From Rhodococcus erythropolis NBRC 15567 (GTDB taxonomy: Bacteria > Actinomycetota > Actinomycetes > Mycobacteriales > Mycobacteriaceae), in the NCBI RefSeq assembly GCF_001552595.1, contig NZ_BCRM01000007.1, positions 1-64,000 on the forward strand: a DNA stretch of 64,000 bases. Direction: 5' to 3'. Position numbers and translations under genes: made by a program. Under the pieces are notes generated by a model. That model ran no database searches. It saw nothing but the letters and a program-made list of their open reading frames with translations, and was not told the DNA's origin. Of the stretch, positions 7,481-16,255 are shown piece after piece (the first letter of the stretch is position 1; every line of letters begins with the position of its first letter).

Positions 7481-8673
7481 GCGGACGACTTTCCGAGCAG
7501 GCGGCGTGCGACGATCAGCTGCTGGATCTGCTGGGTGCCCTCGAAGATGTCGAGAATCTTCGAGTCGCGGCCCCACTTCTCGAGCAACGGGCGCTGCGAG
7601 TAGCCGTAAGTTCCGGCCAACTCGACTGCCTTGAGCGTCACGTCGGTGCCGGTGCGGCCGGCCTTCGCCTTGGACATGGACGCTTCGAGCGAGTTCGGCT
7701 TCTTGTTGTCCGCCATCCACGCCGCGCGCAGAGACAGCAGGTACGCGGCCTCCCAGTCGGCTTCCAAACGGATGAACTCGGCTGCAGCTGCATGCTGGTT
7801 GTAGACCGGTGTGTCGTAGGAGATCTCGACACCGGCTTCGGTCAGGATGCCGCGCAGTTCTTCGAGAGCCGCGCGTCCGACACCGACGGCCATGGCTGCA
7901 ACGAGGGGCCGGGTGTTGTCGAACGTCTGCATGACGCCGGCAAAGCCCTGCTCGACGTTGACCTCCGGGCTGCCGAGGATGTTGTCCGCGGGAATGCGGC
8001 AATCCTGGAGCAGGAGTACTGCGGTGTCGGAGGCCTTGATGCCCAGCTTGTGCTCGAGGCGAGCAACGCTCAGGCCCGGTGCGTCACGCGGAACGACGAA
8101 CGACTTGATGGCCGCTCGGCCCTTCGACTTGTCGACCGACGCCCACACGACGATGTGCGTCGAACGCTCACCGGCGGTGACGAAGATCTTCTCGCCGTTG
8201 AGAACCCACTCGTCGCCGTCGAGAACGGCGGTGGTGGTCACTGCGGCGGAGTCGGAACCGAAGCTCGGTTCGGTGATGGCCATCGAGGCCCACACCTTGC
8301 CGAAACGTTCGAGCTGTTCGTCGGTGGACACTGCGGCGATCGCGGCGTTGCCGAGCCCCTGGTAGGGGATCGAGAGCATGAGTCCGACGTCGCCCCAAGA
8401 TGTTTCGAGCGAGTTGAGGAGCGCAGACATGTTGCCGCCGTTGGCGTTGCCACCCTTGGCGCTCGCGTCGGACCGTCCGCCGCTGGCGCCGCCGATGTCT
8501 CCACCGGAATCGGAGAGGCCTTCGACCATGGCGGCCATGGTGTCGAGCTCGACGGGGTACTCGTGCTCAGCGAGATCGTACTTACGTGAAATGGGTCGGA
8601 AGATCTGCGCCGCGACCTGATGTGCCTGGTTCGCTGATGCTTTGAGCTTCTTGGGAAGTTCGAGGTTGATCAT
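7468..8673 (-). CDS. Acyl-CoA dehydrogenase (FadE)
   Basis: FAD enzyme of 401 residues that introduces the alpha-beta double bond of an acyl-CoA. Visible motifs are SMAITEPSFGSDSAA (FAD-contacting loop, about residues 130-145), the middle beta-domain WVLNGEKIFVTAG, and the C-terminal QQIQQLIVAR segment after DIFEGTQ, where the catalytic glutamate of many family members lies. An unusual Gly/Ser-rich insert (about residues 55-80, SDSGGDIGGASGG and following) sits in the N-terminal helical domain. It lies 27 bp after a second acyl-CoA dehydrogenase gene. In actinobacteria, adjacent FadE pairs often form heterotetramers, for example in sterol side-chain oxidation. Such a complex is a reasonable inference here, but the substrate is unknown. 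Confidence 0.88.
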   Translation of the reverse strand: MINLELPKKLKASANQAHQVAAQIFRPISRKYDLAEHEYPVELDTMAAMVEGLSDSGGDIGGASGGRSDASAKGGNANGGNMSALLNSLETSWGDVGLMLSIPYQGLGNAAIAAVSTDEQLERFGKVWASMAITEPSFGSDSAAVTTTAVLDGDEWVLNGEKIFVTAGERSTHIVVWASVDKSKGRAAIKSFVVPRDAPGLSVARLEHKLGIKASDTAVLLLQDCRIPADNILGSPEVNVEQGFAGVMQTFDNTRPLVAAMAVGVGRAALEELRGILTEAGVEISYDTPVYNQHAAAAEFIRLEADWEAAYLLSLRAAWMADNKKPNSLEASMSKAKAGRTGTDVTLKAVELAGTYGYSQRPLLEKWGRDSKILDIFEGTQQIQQLIVARRLLGKSSAELK

Positions 8674-8700
8674 CGTGGTTCTCCTGGAAGTTCAGCGGCG

Positions 8701-10143
8701 TCAGATGAGGACGATGCCCTCGGCAACGCCGATGGCACGGAGGTCGCGGTACCAGCGCTCGACCGGGTGTTCCTTGGTGAACCCGTGTCCACCGAGGAGT
8801 TGTACACCGTCGAGGCCGATCTGCATGCCCTTCTCGGAAGCCAGCTTCCGGGCCAGAGCGGATTCGCGAGCGAAGGACAAGCCTTGCTCGGCGCGTGAAG
8901 CGCCGCGAAGCGTGACCAGACGCAGTCCGTCGAGTTCGATGCCGATGTTGGCGACCATGAAGGCAACCGCCTGGCGGTGGCTGATCGGCTCGCCGAACGC
9001 TTCGCGCTCGTTGACGTACGGAATCACGTAGTCGAGAACTGCCTGGCTGGTGCCGACGGCCATGGACGCCCAACCGAGGCGAGCCAGGCGAATCGCGTCG
9101 GCGTATTCGGCCTTGCGCTGCTCGGCGTCACCGTCGCCGAGCAGTGCGGACTCCGACACAGCGACGTCGGTGAGGATCAGGCGACCCAGGCCGGCGGCGC
9201 GCAGACCCATGCTGGGATCTGCTTCGACGACGAGTCCCTTGGTGTCGGATTCGACGATGAAGAAGGACGGCTTGCCGTCGAGTTCCGCGGCGATGACGAA
9301 GAGTTCGGACGTAGCCGCGGCGGGCACCAAGCTCTTGACGCCGTTGAGCTTGTAGCCGCTGGGGGAGCGCACTGCCTTGGTCTGCAGGGCAAACGGATCG
9401 AACAGTGCGCGTGGTTCGTTGACCACCACTGCTGCGCCGGGGACCTGCTCGCCGGTGAAGGCCGGAAGGTAGGTCTTCTGCTGCGCGTCGGTGCCCCACT
9501 GCGTCAGTGCAACTGCAACACCGCTCGGTGCGAGGATCGGAAGTGCAAGTCCCATGTCTCCGTGCGCAAGTGCCTCGGCAACAAGAGAATTGGTGACTGC
9601 GCCGCGATCGGCGGCTGCTCCGTCGAGTTCTTCGGGAACGTTGATCAGCGTGATACCGAGCTCGGCCGCGCGCTTGGAGAGATCGGCGGGGGCCTGAGCT
9701 GCGCCGTCGGCGTCGTAGGCCGCGGGACGCAGGATTTCGGCCGCGAACTCACGCACCGTCTCGACGATCATCTTCTGGTCGTCGTCCGGGGTGAGATCGA
9801 AGTAGTCGGCGTTCTTGCTCGGGTTGTCGGGCAGGCGCTTGGGTGCACCGTTGCCCGAGACCTTCTGGAACCCTCGAGTGGCGGCACCCAGGGTTTTGAA
9901 GCCCGTCTTGGTGCCCTCGTAGGTCACGCGATCGATGGTCTGACGCAGATTGAACTTCTCGGCCAGTTCCGAACCGGTGATCTTGGTAAGCACACGCATG
10001 GCTGCGCCCATGGCGTCGCGTTTGATCGGGTTCAGGCCGACGGCGGACGTGTCGCGGGGCGCACCCTTGGCGCCGCCGCGCTGCGCGCCCGATTCGCTGC
10101 GCTGAGCGCTCTTGTCGGGGGCAACACTGTCTTGCTTGGTCAT
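8701..10143 (-). CDS. Acyl-CoA dehydrogenase (FadE), long N-terminal extension
   Basis: Acyl-CoA dehydrogenase of about 480 residues from the ATG at 10143. An in-frame ATG at 10197 would add 18 residues, but it lies inside a palindrome and probable -10 element (10187-10204), so it is unlikely to be translated. A disordered basic N-terminus (about 35 residues) and a helical stretch precede the dehydrogenase core, which begins near DQKMIVETVREFAAEILRPA. The core includes ALAHGDMGLALPILAPSGVA and a C-terminal QLLGGHGFTKEHPVERWYRD segment. The usual catalytic glutamate position near the C-terminus (RAIGVAEGIVLI) differs from its partner at 7468-8673. This suggests a complementary subunit rather than a duplicate. 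First gene of the operon. Confidence 0.85.
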   Translation of the reverse strand: MTKQDSVAPDKSAQRSESGAQRGGAKGAPRDTSAVGLNPIKRDAMGAAMRVLTKITGSELAEKFNLRQTIDRVTYEGTKTGFKTLGAATRGFQKVSGNGAPKRLPDNPSKNADYFDLTPDDDQKMIVETVREFAAEILRPAAYDADGAAQAPADLSKRAAELGITLINVPEELDGAAADRGAVTNSLVAEALAHGDMGLALPILAPSGVAVALTQWGTDAQQKTYLPAFTGEQVPGAAVVVNEPRALFDPFALQTKAVRSPSGYKLNGVKSLVPAAATSELFVIAAELDGKPSFFIVESDTKGLVVEADPSMGLRAAGLGRLILTDVAVSESALLGDGDAEQRKAEYADAIRLARLGWASMAVGTSQAVLDYVIPYVNEREAFGEPISHRQAVAFMVANIGIELDGLRLVTLRGASRAEQGLSFARESALARKLASEKGMQIGLDGVQLLGGHGFTKEHPVERWYRDLRAIGVAEGIVLI

Positions 10144-10186
10144 GATCACCAGCTGTTTCTCGGTGTTGGGGCGTTGGACGATTTTT

Positions 10187-10204
10187 ATCTTACTCATCAG
10201 TAAG
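10187..10204 (-). promoter_or_regulatory. Promoter -10 element overlapping a 16-bp palindrome (fadE operon)
   Basis: On the reverse strand the -10-like TAAGAT (10192-10187) overlaps the palindrome CTTACTCATCAGTAAG (10189-10204), which has 6-bp arms. The layout is that of a TetR- or GntR-type repressor site blocking a promoter. It indicates transcription starting near 10180 and translation from 10143. Confidence 0.6.
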
Positions 10205-10252
10205 GTCTGTTGTCGAGAAACCGCGAAATGATGCGCGTCATAGGCTCGGGGG

Positions 10253-11398
10253 GTGAGCCGGACAGAGGTGCCAGATCGGATACAGCGATATATGCGCTAC
10301 GCGCCGTTGGTGGTGGTCCCGTGCCTGTTGATCGCCAGCACGTATCCGGGGGAGTATCGAGTTCCCGTCACCTACTGGATGCTGTCGATGCTGTCGGCGC
10401 TCGCCTTCGTCGCCGGCCGTCGATGGCCGGTCTTCGCTTCACTGGTCATCTCGGCGCTCGCCGTTCCGATGTTCGTCGCCGACGCCTGGGGGCTGTCCGA
10501 ACTTGTTCCGTATCTCGGGGCTGTCGCCGTCGTCGACGTCACGATGCGGGCCGAGCGCAGAGAAATGGTTGCCGTATCGGCAGCAGGATGGTGCGGTTCG
10601 GTGCTCGCGGGGATCTGGTTCGAATCTCACGAAGCATTCTTCTCGGTCACCACGGCTGTGAAAGTGCTTGCGTACGTGGGGTTGCCACTGCTGCTCGGAC
10701 TGTATCTGCGCTCGCAGCGTGAATTGGCCGCGAACAATCTTGCGCAGACCCGCGCTGCGGAGCGCAGTGCGCTCGCCCGCGAACTGCACGACCTGGTTGC
10801 ACACCACATGGCATCGATCGTCCTGAGAATCGGCGTGGCTCAACATGTCTTGGCGCCCCAGGATGAGGCCGTGCGTGAGGTCCTCGCGGATGTGCGTGCG
10901 ACGGCGTCGGATGCGTTGGCCGATATCCGTCGGCTTCTGGTCGCACTTCGTGATCCTTCGCTCGGTGAGGTCGCTCTGGTCGAGCCGGATGCCGTAGACG
11001 CGGAAATCGGGGCGGCGATAGATCGTGTGCGTGCGGCGGGTTTCGAGGTGCAGTCGGTCTTCGATACCCAGGAGAATGTCGAGTCAGGCGCAGCCGATCT
11101 CGATGCAATCGGGAGGCTGACGTTGTTGCGGGTGATTCAGGAATCACTGACCAACGTCATGAAGCATGGCGACAAAAAGGGGCTGGTATCGGTCTCGGTC
11201 GGTCGCGATGACAACCGGGTCCATGTCAGGGTTGTCAACGACGTCGAGGGATCGCCCCGGAATGCAGGTCATGGCCTGGTGGGAATGCAGGAGCGCGCGG
11301 AGTTGGTCGGCGGCGAGATGACCGCCGGCACGAACAGTGACGGGAAATGGGAAGTGCACGTGAGTATTCCACTGGTTGTCTCGGGCGGTGTCTCGTGA
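10253..11398 (+). CDS. Sensor histidine kinase, NarL/DesK type
   Basis: Membrane sensor kinase of 381 residues. The N-terminal half has several hydrophobic helices (about residues 15-150: APLVVVPCLLIAST, YWMLSMLSALAFVAG, VLAYVGLPLLLGLYL), with no large extracellular domain. The dimerisation/phosphoacceptor domain HisKA_3 carries H179 in ARELHDLVAHH. The ATPase domain shows the N-box around LTNVMKHG and the G-box GHGLVGMQERAEL. The GTG start lies seven bases after a TAGGCT -10-like element (10241-10246) with no Shine-Dalgarno, so the mRNA may be leaderless. The stop overlaps the start of the response regulator (GTGA). The signal is unknown. The convergent neighbour is a multicopper oxidase, but no link to copper is shown. 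Confidence 0.9.
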   Translation: MSRTEVPDRIQRYMRYAPLVVVPCLLIASTYPGEYRVPVTYWMLSMLSALAFVAGRRWPVFASLVISALAVPMFVADAWGLSELVPYLGAVAVVDVTMRAERREMVAVSAAGWCGSVLAGIWFESHEAFFSVTTAVKVLAYVGLPLLLGLYLRSQRELAANNLAQTRAAERSALARELHDLVAHHMASIVLRIGVAQHVLAPQDEAVREVLADVRATASDALADIRRLLVALRDPSLGEVALVEPDAVDAEIGAAIDRVRAAGFEVQSVFDTQENVESGAADLDAIGRLTLLRVIQESLTNVMKHGDKKGLVSVSVGRDDNRVHVRVVNDVEGSPRNAGHGLVGMQERAELVGGEMTAGTNSDGKWEVHVSIPLVVSGGVS

Positions 11399-12033
11399 TC
11401 AGCGTGCTGATCGTCGACGACCAGCGACTGGTGCGCGCCGGTTTGCGGATGCTGTGCGCGGCAGCCGAGGACATGGCCGTTGCCGGTGAGGCGTCGAACG
11501 GCGTCGAGGCGGTGGCACTCGCTGCCGAATTGGACCCCGACGTGATTCTGATGGACTTGAGAATGCCCGGGCTGGACGGGATCGGTGCCACGCAGCAGAT
11601 CGTCAAGGCCGGTCGTCGAGCGCGCATTCTCGTGTTGACCACCTTCGACGACGACGATCATCTGTATCCCGCACTCGCCGCGGGGGCTTCGGGGTTCTTC
11701 GTCAAGGACACCGAACCCGCCGAGTTGCTCGGCGCCATTCGGCGGGTCGCCGAGGGCGAGATGGTGTTCACTCCGGAACTTCTCCGCCGCGTTGTGGATC
11801 GAGCGGTGATCGGTGGTATCGCAGACACGGCGGTGACAGAGAGCGTTCCGCTGACCGATCGCGAATCGCAGGTCCTCGCACTGGTGGCAGAAGGGAAGAG
11901 CAATCAGGAGATCGCGGACACGCTGCATCTGGGTGTGACCACGGTGAAGACACACGTGGCGAACCTGATGTCGAAGACCGGTTGCGACAATCGGGTTCGC
12001 CTCGCTGTGTACCACTTGCAGAACTTTCAGTGA
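11395..12033 (+). CDS. Response regulator, NarL/LuxR family
   Basis: Cognate DNA-binding regulator of 212 residues for the kinase upstream. The start chosen is the GTG overlapping the kinase stop (GTGA, 11395-11398), because ISVLIVDDQRLVRAGL is the canonical receiver N-terminus; a start at 11347 would add spurious residues. The phosphoacceptor is D54 (VILMDLRMPGLDG), with the acidic pair in VDD, switch threonine in LVLTTFDDD and lysine in FFVKDTEP. A LuxR helix-turn-helix occupies about residues 145-210 (LTDRESQVLALVAEGKSNQEIA, read here in two parts: LTDRESQVLAL and VAEGKSNQEIA). The 3' end overlaps the 3' end of the multicopper oxidase gene on the other strand by seven bases. Confidence 0.92.
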   Translation: MISVLIVDDQRLVRAGLRMLCAAAEDMAVAGEASNGVEAVALAAELDPDVILMDLRMPGLDGIGATQQIVKAGRRARILVLTTFDDDDHLYPALAAGASGFFVKDTEPAELLGAIRRVAEGEMVFTPELLRRVVDRAVIGGIADTAVTESVPLTDRESQVLALVAEGKSNQEIADTLHLGVTTVKTHVANLMSKTGCDNRVRLAVYHLQNFQ

Positions 12034-13559
12034 CCGGAGTGCGAACCAGGCATCGGCATGTCCATCGGCATGTCCATCTGCATCGGAGCCGCCTTCTGTC
12101 CCGGTTCGAGGACGAGGAATTGGCCCATCATCCCTTGGTCCTCGTGCATCAGCAGGTGGCAGTGGAACATGTACGGGAACGTGGGATCGGTGTACTCGGA
12201 CCACTGCAGTGCGACGCGAACCCTGCTGCCCGGCGGTGTGTAGACGGTGTCCTTGAGTCCGCGCAAGTGCGGCGGGGGAGTGCGACCGTCGACGTCGAGG
12301 ATCTGGAACTGTACGTCGTGGACATGGAAATTGTGTGGCCAGTTGTCCTTGTTGGTGATCGTCCACACCTCGGTCGCGCCGACCTCCGCCTCGAAGTCGA
12401 TGCGGTTCATGTCCATTCGTTGCCCGTTGATCATGTACCACTGCAGATCGAAGGTTCGGGAAACGCTTGCCTTCGACGGATCGAGACGCGGCAGTGCGGC
12501 CAACTGCGCCGGGAGAGTCGACCGTGACGCACGGCTGGCAACCCCCCGCAGCTCGATGATGTCGAAGCGGTCGTTCATGCCGAAGTTCTCGGCGTCGGAG
12601 GAACTCACGCCACCGCCGTCCTCGATCGGGAACGACACCAGTGTGGTGGTCGCACCGGGGTCGACGCGAACCACGATCTCGGCTCGTTCGCCGGGGCTGA
12701 GCTGAATCCGCTTGATCGCAATCGGTGATTCGAGCAGTCCGCCGTCGGTGGCAATCAGATCGAACGTGCGGTCGTCGGGGAACCCCAGGTTGTAGAGACG
12801 GCCGGAAGAGCCGTTCAGGATGCGCAACCGGACGACCCCGGTGGTGACGTCGAGGTAGGCGTCGGAGATGCCGTTGGTGACGATCGTGTCGCCGAGCAGG
12901 CCGATGTCGGTCGGATCTGATTCGTCGAAGCTGCCGTCGGCGAGGAATCGACGATCCTGGATTATCAGCGGAACATCGTCGACACCATAGGTTTTGGGGA
13001 TGTCCAACGCCCGGGTGTCGGCATCGTCGATCAGGAACAGTCCGGCAAGACCGCGCTGCACGTGCCGTTCGGTGGATCCGTGCGGGTGTGGGTGATACCA
13101 CAGCGTCGACGCCGGCTGACCGATCGTCCACGCCGGTTCCCAGCGTCCGCCGGCTTCGATGGTCTGGTGCGGGCCACCGTCGTATCTGGCGGGCAGATGC
13201 ATGCCGTGCCAATGGACGGTCGTGGGCTCTGCCAGTGTGTTGTCGATCGTGAATGCGACAGATTCTCCGCGCTCGGCGCGGACGGTGGGCCCCAGAATGG
13301 ATCCGTTGAAACCCCAAGTGTCGGTGAGTTTTCCCGCGACGATCTCGGCGGTTCCGGCACCGGCACGGAGTGTGAAGTGGCGAACACCTGCGTCGTCGAC
13401 GGTGGATTCGGCAAGCGGCGGAATCGGTAGCGGACGCGAAGTTCCGGCCACCGCCAACGTGGTGCTCTTCGCTGCCGGGTCGGCGCCGCAGCCCACCGCG
13501 AGCCCGAGGGGCGCTGCGGCCAGACCGAACAGAATCGTGCGCCTGGATATCCGGTTCAT
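12027..13559 (-). CDS. Multicopper oxidase, Tat-exported
   Basis: Secreted blue copper oxidase of 510 residues, in the CueO/CotA/bilirubin-oxidase class. The N-terminus MNRISRRTILFGLAAAPLG is a Tat signal with twin arginine, and a cysteine after it (GCG) could be lipidated. All copper motifs are present: HWHGMH (about residue 115), WYHPHPHG, NFHVHDVQ, and the C-terminal HCHLLMHEDQGMM, which carries the type 1 cysteine and axial methionine. The last about 20 residues are rich in Met, Asp and His (PMDMPMPGSHSGH), as in copper-detoxifying oxidases. The ribosome site (AGGAGAACG) is directly before the ATG and next to an inverted repeat at 13567-13597. Likely role: periplasmic cuprous, metal or phenolic oxidation. 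Confidence 0.92.
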   Translation of the reverse strand: MNRISRRTILFGLAAAPLGLAVGCGADPAAKSTTLAVAGTSRPLPIPPLAESTVDDAGVRHFTLRAGAGTAEIVAGKLTDTWGFNGSILGPTVRAERGESVAFTIDNTLAEPTTVHWHGMHLPARYDGGPHQTIEAGGRWEPAWTIGQPASTLWYHPHPHGSTERHVQRGLAGLFLIDDADTRALDIPKTYGVDDVPLIIQDRRFLADGSFDESDPTDIGLLGDTIVTNGISDAYLDVTTGVVRLRILNGSSGRLYNLGFPDDRTFDLIATDGGLLESPIAIKRIQLSPGERAEIVVRVDPGATTTLVSFPIEDGGGVSSSDAENFGMNDRFDIIELRGVASRASRSTLPAQLAALPRLDPSKASVSRTFDLQWYMINGQRMDMNRIDFEAEVGATEVWTITNKDNWPHNFHVHDVQFQILDVDGRTPPPHLRGLKDTVYTPPGSRVRVALQWSEYTDPTFPYMFHCHLLMHEDQGMMGQFLVLEPGQKAAPMQMDMPMDMPMPGSHSGH

Positions 13560-13566
13560 CGTTCTC

Positions 13567-13597
13567 CTGGAAGTAGTGCGTGATCAACTACTTCCAG
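13567..13597 (-). promoter_or_regulatory. Perfect 11-bp inverted repeat in the leader of the multicopper oxidase gene
   Basis: Arms CTGGAAGTAGT (13567-13577) and ACTACTTCCAG (13587-13597) are perfect complements around a 9-base spacer. The near arm touches the Shine-Dalgarno region of the oxidase gene. It could be an operator (the arms are one helical turn and 20 bp centre to centre) or an RNA hairpin masking the ribosome site. Confidence 0.6.
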
Positions 13598-13696
13598 TCA
13601 ACGGGCCGAGATGTCGTGCCGAATCCTGCCGACGGGCCTGTCGGAACTCCTCCCTCGGACCCTTGCGGCGGGTGGGATGTTCTGGTATCCGGGTGG

Positions 13697-14479
13697 TTAC
13701 CGCAGGCGGGCCAGAACGTCTTCGTGCAGCAGTCCGTTGGTGGCGACCGCGCTGCCGCCGTGCGGACCTGCGCCGCCGTCCAGATCGGTGAACGCGCCGC
13801 CGGCCTCACGGACCAATACGTCGAGCGCTGCCAGATCCCACAGGGAAACCTCGGGTTCGGCAGCAATGTCGACGGCGCCTTCGGCCACGAGGCAGTAGGA
13901 GAAGAAGTCCCCGTAACCGCGCACGCGCCATACGTGGTCGGTGAGTTCGACGAACTGATCGCGAATTCCGCGGTCCTTCCACCCCGAGAGGCTCGAGAAG
14001 CTCAGGCTCGCTGACTCGCTGCGATCGACGGCGGATACCTGGATCGCCCGCGCATCACTGTCCCCGAAGGACGTATGTGCGCCCAAACCTGTTGCAGCCC
14101 ACCATCGCCGATTCAGGGCGGGTGCGCTCACGACGCCGATGACGGGGACGCCGTCCTCGAGCAAGCTGATCAGCGTGGCCCACACCGGTACGTTGCGGAC
14201 GAAGTTCTTGGTCCCGTCGATGGGGTCGACCACCCACTGCCTGCCCTCGAAGACTGCGTCGCCGCCGAATTCTTCGCCCAGTACGGAATCCTCCGGTCGG
14301 TGCTCACCGAGTGTCGCGCGCACTGCACGCTCGACAGCGAGGTCAGCGTCGGAGACAGGGGTGAGGTCCGGCTTGTCGTCGACTCGAAGATCGAGCGCAC
14401 CGAAGCGGGCGCGAGTGATCGCGTCAGCCTCGTCGGCGATACGGAGGGCGAGTGCGAGGTCGGATGCGCGATCGGTCAC
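13697..14479 (-). CDS. hisN: Histidinol-phosphatase, inositol monophosphatase family
   Basis: Mg-dependent phosphatase of 260 residues. In corynebacteria and mycobacteria this member of the inositol monophosphatase family performs the histidinol-phosphate step of histidine synthesis. The metal site is visible: E69/E70 in LGEEFGG, D85 and D88 in [10 protein letters not shown], and the distal aspartate in [16 protein letters not shown]. Length is normal for the family. Being next to prfB is also seen for hisN in Corynebacterium, which supports the assignment over a general inositol phosphatase. The gene reads leftward and a carbonic anhydrase gene lies 19 bp upstream in the same direction, so the two are probably co-transcribed. 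Symbol confidence is moderate; the family is certain. Confidence 0.85.
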   Translation of the reverse strand: MTDRASDLALALRIADEADAITRARFGALDLRVDDKPDLTPVSDADLAVERAVRATLGEHRPEDSVLGEEFGGDAVFEGRQWVVDPIDGTKNFVRNVPVWATLISLLEDGVPVIGVVSAPALNRRWWAATGLGAHTSFGDSDARAIQVSAVDRSESASLSFSSLSGWKDRGIRDQFVELTDHVWRVRGYGDFFSYCLVAEGAVDIAAEPEVSLWDLAALDVLVREAGGAFTDLDGGAGPHGGSAVATNGLLHEDVLARLR

Positions 14480-14498
14480 GGGTACACAACCTACCGGC

Positions 14499-14993
14499 TC
14501 AAACGGGGAGGACTTCGTTCAGCTTTCCGGTGGCGACGTCGAAGACGAATCCGCGTAGGGAGGTCGTCGCGGTGACGAACGGACTGTTCTCGATGCGCTT
14601 CAACGACTGACGGACGTCCTCGTCGATGTCGGGGAACGATTCGGCAGCCCAGTTGGGTTTGATGCCGATCTCGTCCTGGATGGATCGCTTGAAGTCGTCG
14701 TCGGTGAACGTCAGCATTCCGCAGTCGGTGTGGTGGATGAGGATGATCTCGGTAGTTCCCAGCAGACGCTGGCTGATGGCGAGGGATCGGATCTCGTCGT
14801 CGGTGACGACTCCACCCGCATTGCGGATGACGTGCGATTCACCTTCCTGGATCCCCAGCACCCGATAGACGTCGATGCGGGCGTCCATGCAGGCGAGAAC
14901 GGCAACGTGCTTGCTGGGTGGGAGGGGGAGCGGACCGGTGAACTGCTCGGCGTAGGCGGCGTTGTTCTGCAGGTATTCGTCGGTGACAGTCAT
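14499..14993 (-). CDS. Beta-class carbonic anhydrase
   Basis: Zinc enzyme of 164 residues that interconverts CO2 and bicarbonate. The ligands fit the beta class: C35 with D37 in ACMDARID, and H88/C91 in IHHTDCGML. The short form and the sequence HVIRNAGG resemble the mycobacterial Rv1284 type. The open frame extends far upstream, but the ATG at 14993 ([10 protein letters not shown]) is the only start giving a family-like N-terminus; a GTG directly before it is possible. The gene lies upstream of hisN, and its start faces the prfB promoter region (14994-15126). Confidence 0.9.
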   Translation of the reverse strand: MTVTDEYLQNNAAYAEQFTGPLPLPPSKHVAVLACMDARIDVYRVLGIQEGESHVIRNAGGVVTDDEIRSLAISQRLLGTTEIILIHHTDCGMLTFTDDDFKRSIQDEIGIKPNWAAESFPDIDEDVRQSLKRIENSPFVTATTSLRGFVFDVATGKLNEVLPV

Positions 14994-15112
14994 CACTCCA
15001 GTAGGTTCCCTCGGACCCTGGTTGGCAAGGCTTCCAGTCGCGGTGATCCCAATAGGTGACGCACGGGGGAGCGGACAGGGTGACGCACAGCAGAGCCCAG
15101 GTCGGCACCCGG

Positions 15113-15126
15113 TAGCCTTGAGAACC
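15113..15126 (+). promoter_or_regulatory. Probable -10 element for leaderless prfB transcription
   Basis: TAGCCT (15113-15118) lies eight bases before the GTG start of prfB, and no Shine-Dalgarno sequence is present between them. In actinobacteria this spacing is characteristic of transcripts that begin at the start codon. No convincing -35 box was seen. Confidence 0.4.
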
Positions 15127-16233
15127 GTGCATCCCGACGTAATTGCAGACCTGAACGCCCTCGACACCACCCTTCGCACCTGCGAATCGGTTGTGGACGT
15201 CGAGGAGCTGCGCCGACGCATCGACGAGCTCGAGCACCAGGCGGCCGACCCCGGTCTGTGGAACGACCAGGAACACGCCCAGCAGGTCACCAGCCAGCTA
15301 TCCCACGCCCAGGCGGAGCTTCGCCGCATCGTCGCACTGCGCGAGCGGCTCGACGAGATGCCGATCCTCTACGAACTGGCAGAAGACGAAGGCCCCGACG
15401 CGGTGGCAGATGCCGACGCCGAGCGGGCGAGCCTGCGTGACGACATCGCGGCGATGGAAGTCAAGACCATGCTGTCGGGCGAGTACGACGAGCGCGACGC
15501 ACTCATCAACATCCGCTCCGGCGCCGGCGGTATCGACGCCGCAGACTGGGCCGAGATGCTCATGCGTATGTACATCCGCTGGGCGGAGAAGCACGACTAC
15601 GGCGTCGAGGTCTACGACACGTCGTACGCCGAAGAAGCCGGACTCAAGAGCGCGACGTTCGCGATCAAGGGCCCGTACACCTACGGAACGCTGTCCGTCG
15701 AGATGGGCACCCACCGGCTCGTCCGAATCAGCCCGTTCGACAACCAGGGGCGTCGCCAGACGTCGTTCGCCGAGGTCGAGGTCCTGCCGGTCGTCGAGAC
15801 GACCGACCACATCGAGATCAACGAGAACGACATCCGCGTCGACGTCTACCGCTCGTCCGGTCCGGGTGGCCAGTCCGTGAACACCACTGACTCCGCCGTT
15901 CGACTCACACACATCCCGACGGGAATCGTCGTCACCTGTCAGAACGAGAAGTCGCAGCTCCAGAACAAGGTGTCGGCGATGCGCGTCCTGCAGGCCAAGC
16001 TGCTCGCGGTCAAGCGTCAGGAAGAGCGCGCCGAGATGGATGCGCTCAAGGGCGACAGCGGCAGCTCGTGGGGCAACCAGATGCGTTCCTACGTTCTGCA
16101 TCCGTACCAGATGGTCAAGGACCTGCGTACCGAGTACGAGGTCAACAACCCGTCGGCAGTGCTCGACGGCGACATCGACGGGTTCCTCGAGGCCGGCATC
16201 CGCTGGCGCATGAGCGAGAACCAGTCCGCATAG
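15127..16233 (+). CDS. prfB: Peptide chain release factor 2
   Basis: Release factor of 368 residues recognising UGA and UAA. The tripeptide that reads the stop codon is SPF ([11 protein letters not shown], about residue 200) and the catalytic GGQ lies in [18 protein letters not shown]. The open frame begins well upstream at 14962, but the GTG at 15127 gives the normal RF2 N-terminus ([15 protein letters not shown]). The reading frame is continuous, with no in-frame UGA near codon 26, so the autoregulatory +1 frameshift of Escherichia coli prfB is absent. It heads the conserved block with the mscS-like gene, ftsE, ftsX and smpB. The GTG lies eight bases after a TAGCCT element and may be leaderless. 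Confidence 0.97.
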   Translation: MHPDVIADLNALDTTLRTCESVVDVEELRRRIDELEHQAADPGLWNDQEHAQQVTSQLSHAQAELRRIVALRERLDEMPILYELAEDEGPDAVADADAERASLRDDIAAMEVKTMLSGEYDERDALINIRSGAGGIDAADWAEMLMRMYIRWAEKHDYGVEVYDTSYAEEAGLKSATFAIKGPYTYGTLSVEMGTHRLVRISPFDNQGRRQTSFAEVEVLPVVETTDHIEINENDIRVDVYRSSGPGGQSVNTTDSAVRLTHIPTGIVVTCQNEKSQLQNKVSAMRVLQAKLLAVKRQEERAEMDALKGDSGSSWGNQMRSYVLHPYQMVKDLRTEYEVNNPSAVLDGDIDGFLEAGIRWRMSENQSA

Positions 16234-16255
16234 CGTTCGGATACCGAAAGGCACG

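Noticed and set aside
11269..13587. 772-codon minus-strand open frame
   Set aside because: It is a GC-rich shadow with Arg/His-rich low-information sequence, opposite the response regulator and out of frame with the multicopper oxidase gene.
14962..15126. Upstream extension of prfB
   Set aside because: It overlaps the carbonic anhydrase start on the other strand, and RF2 proteins begin at the GTG at 15127.
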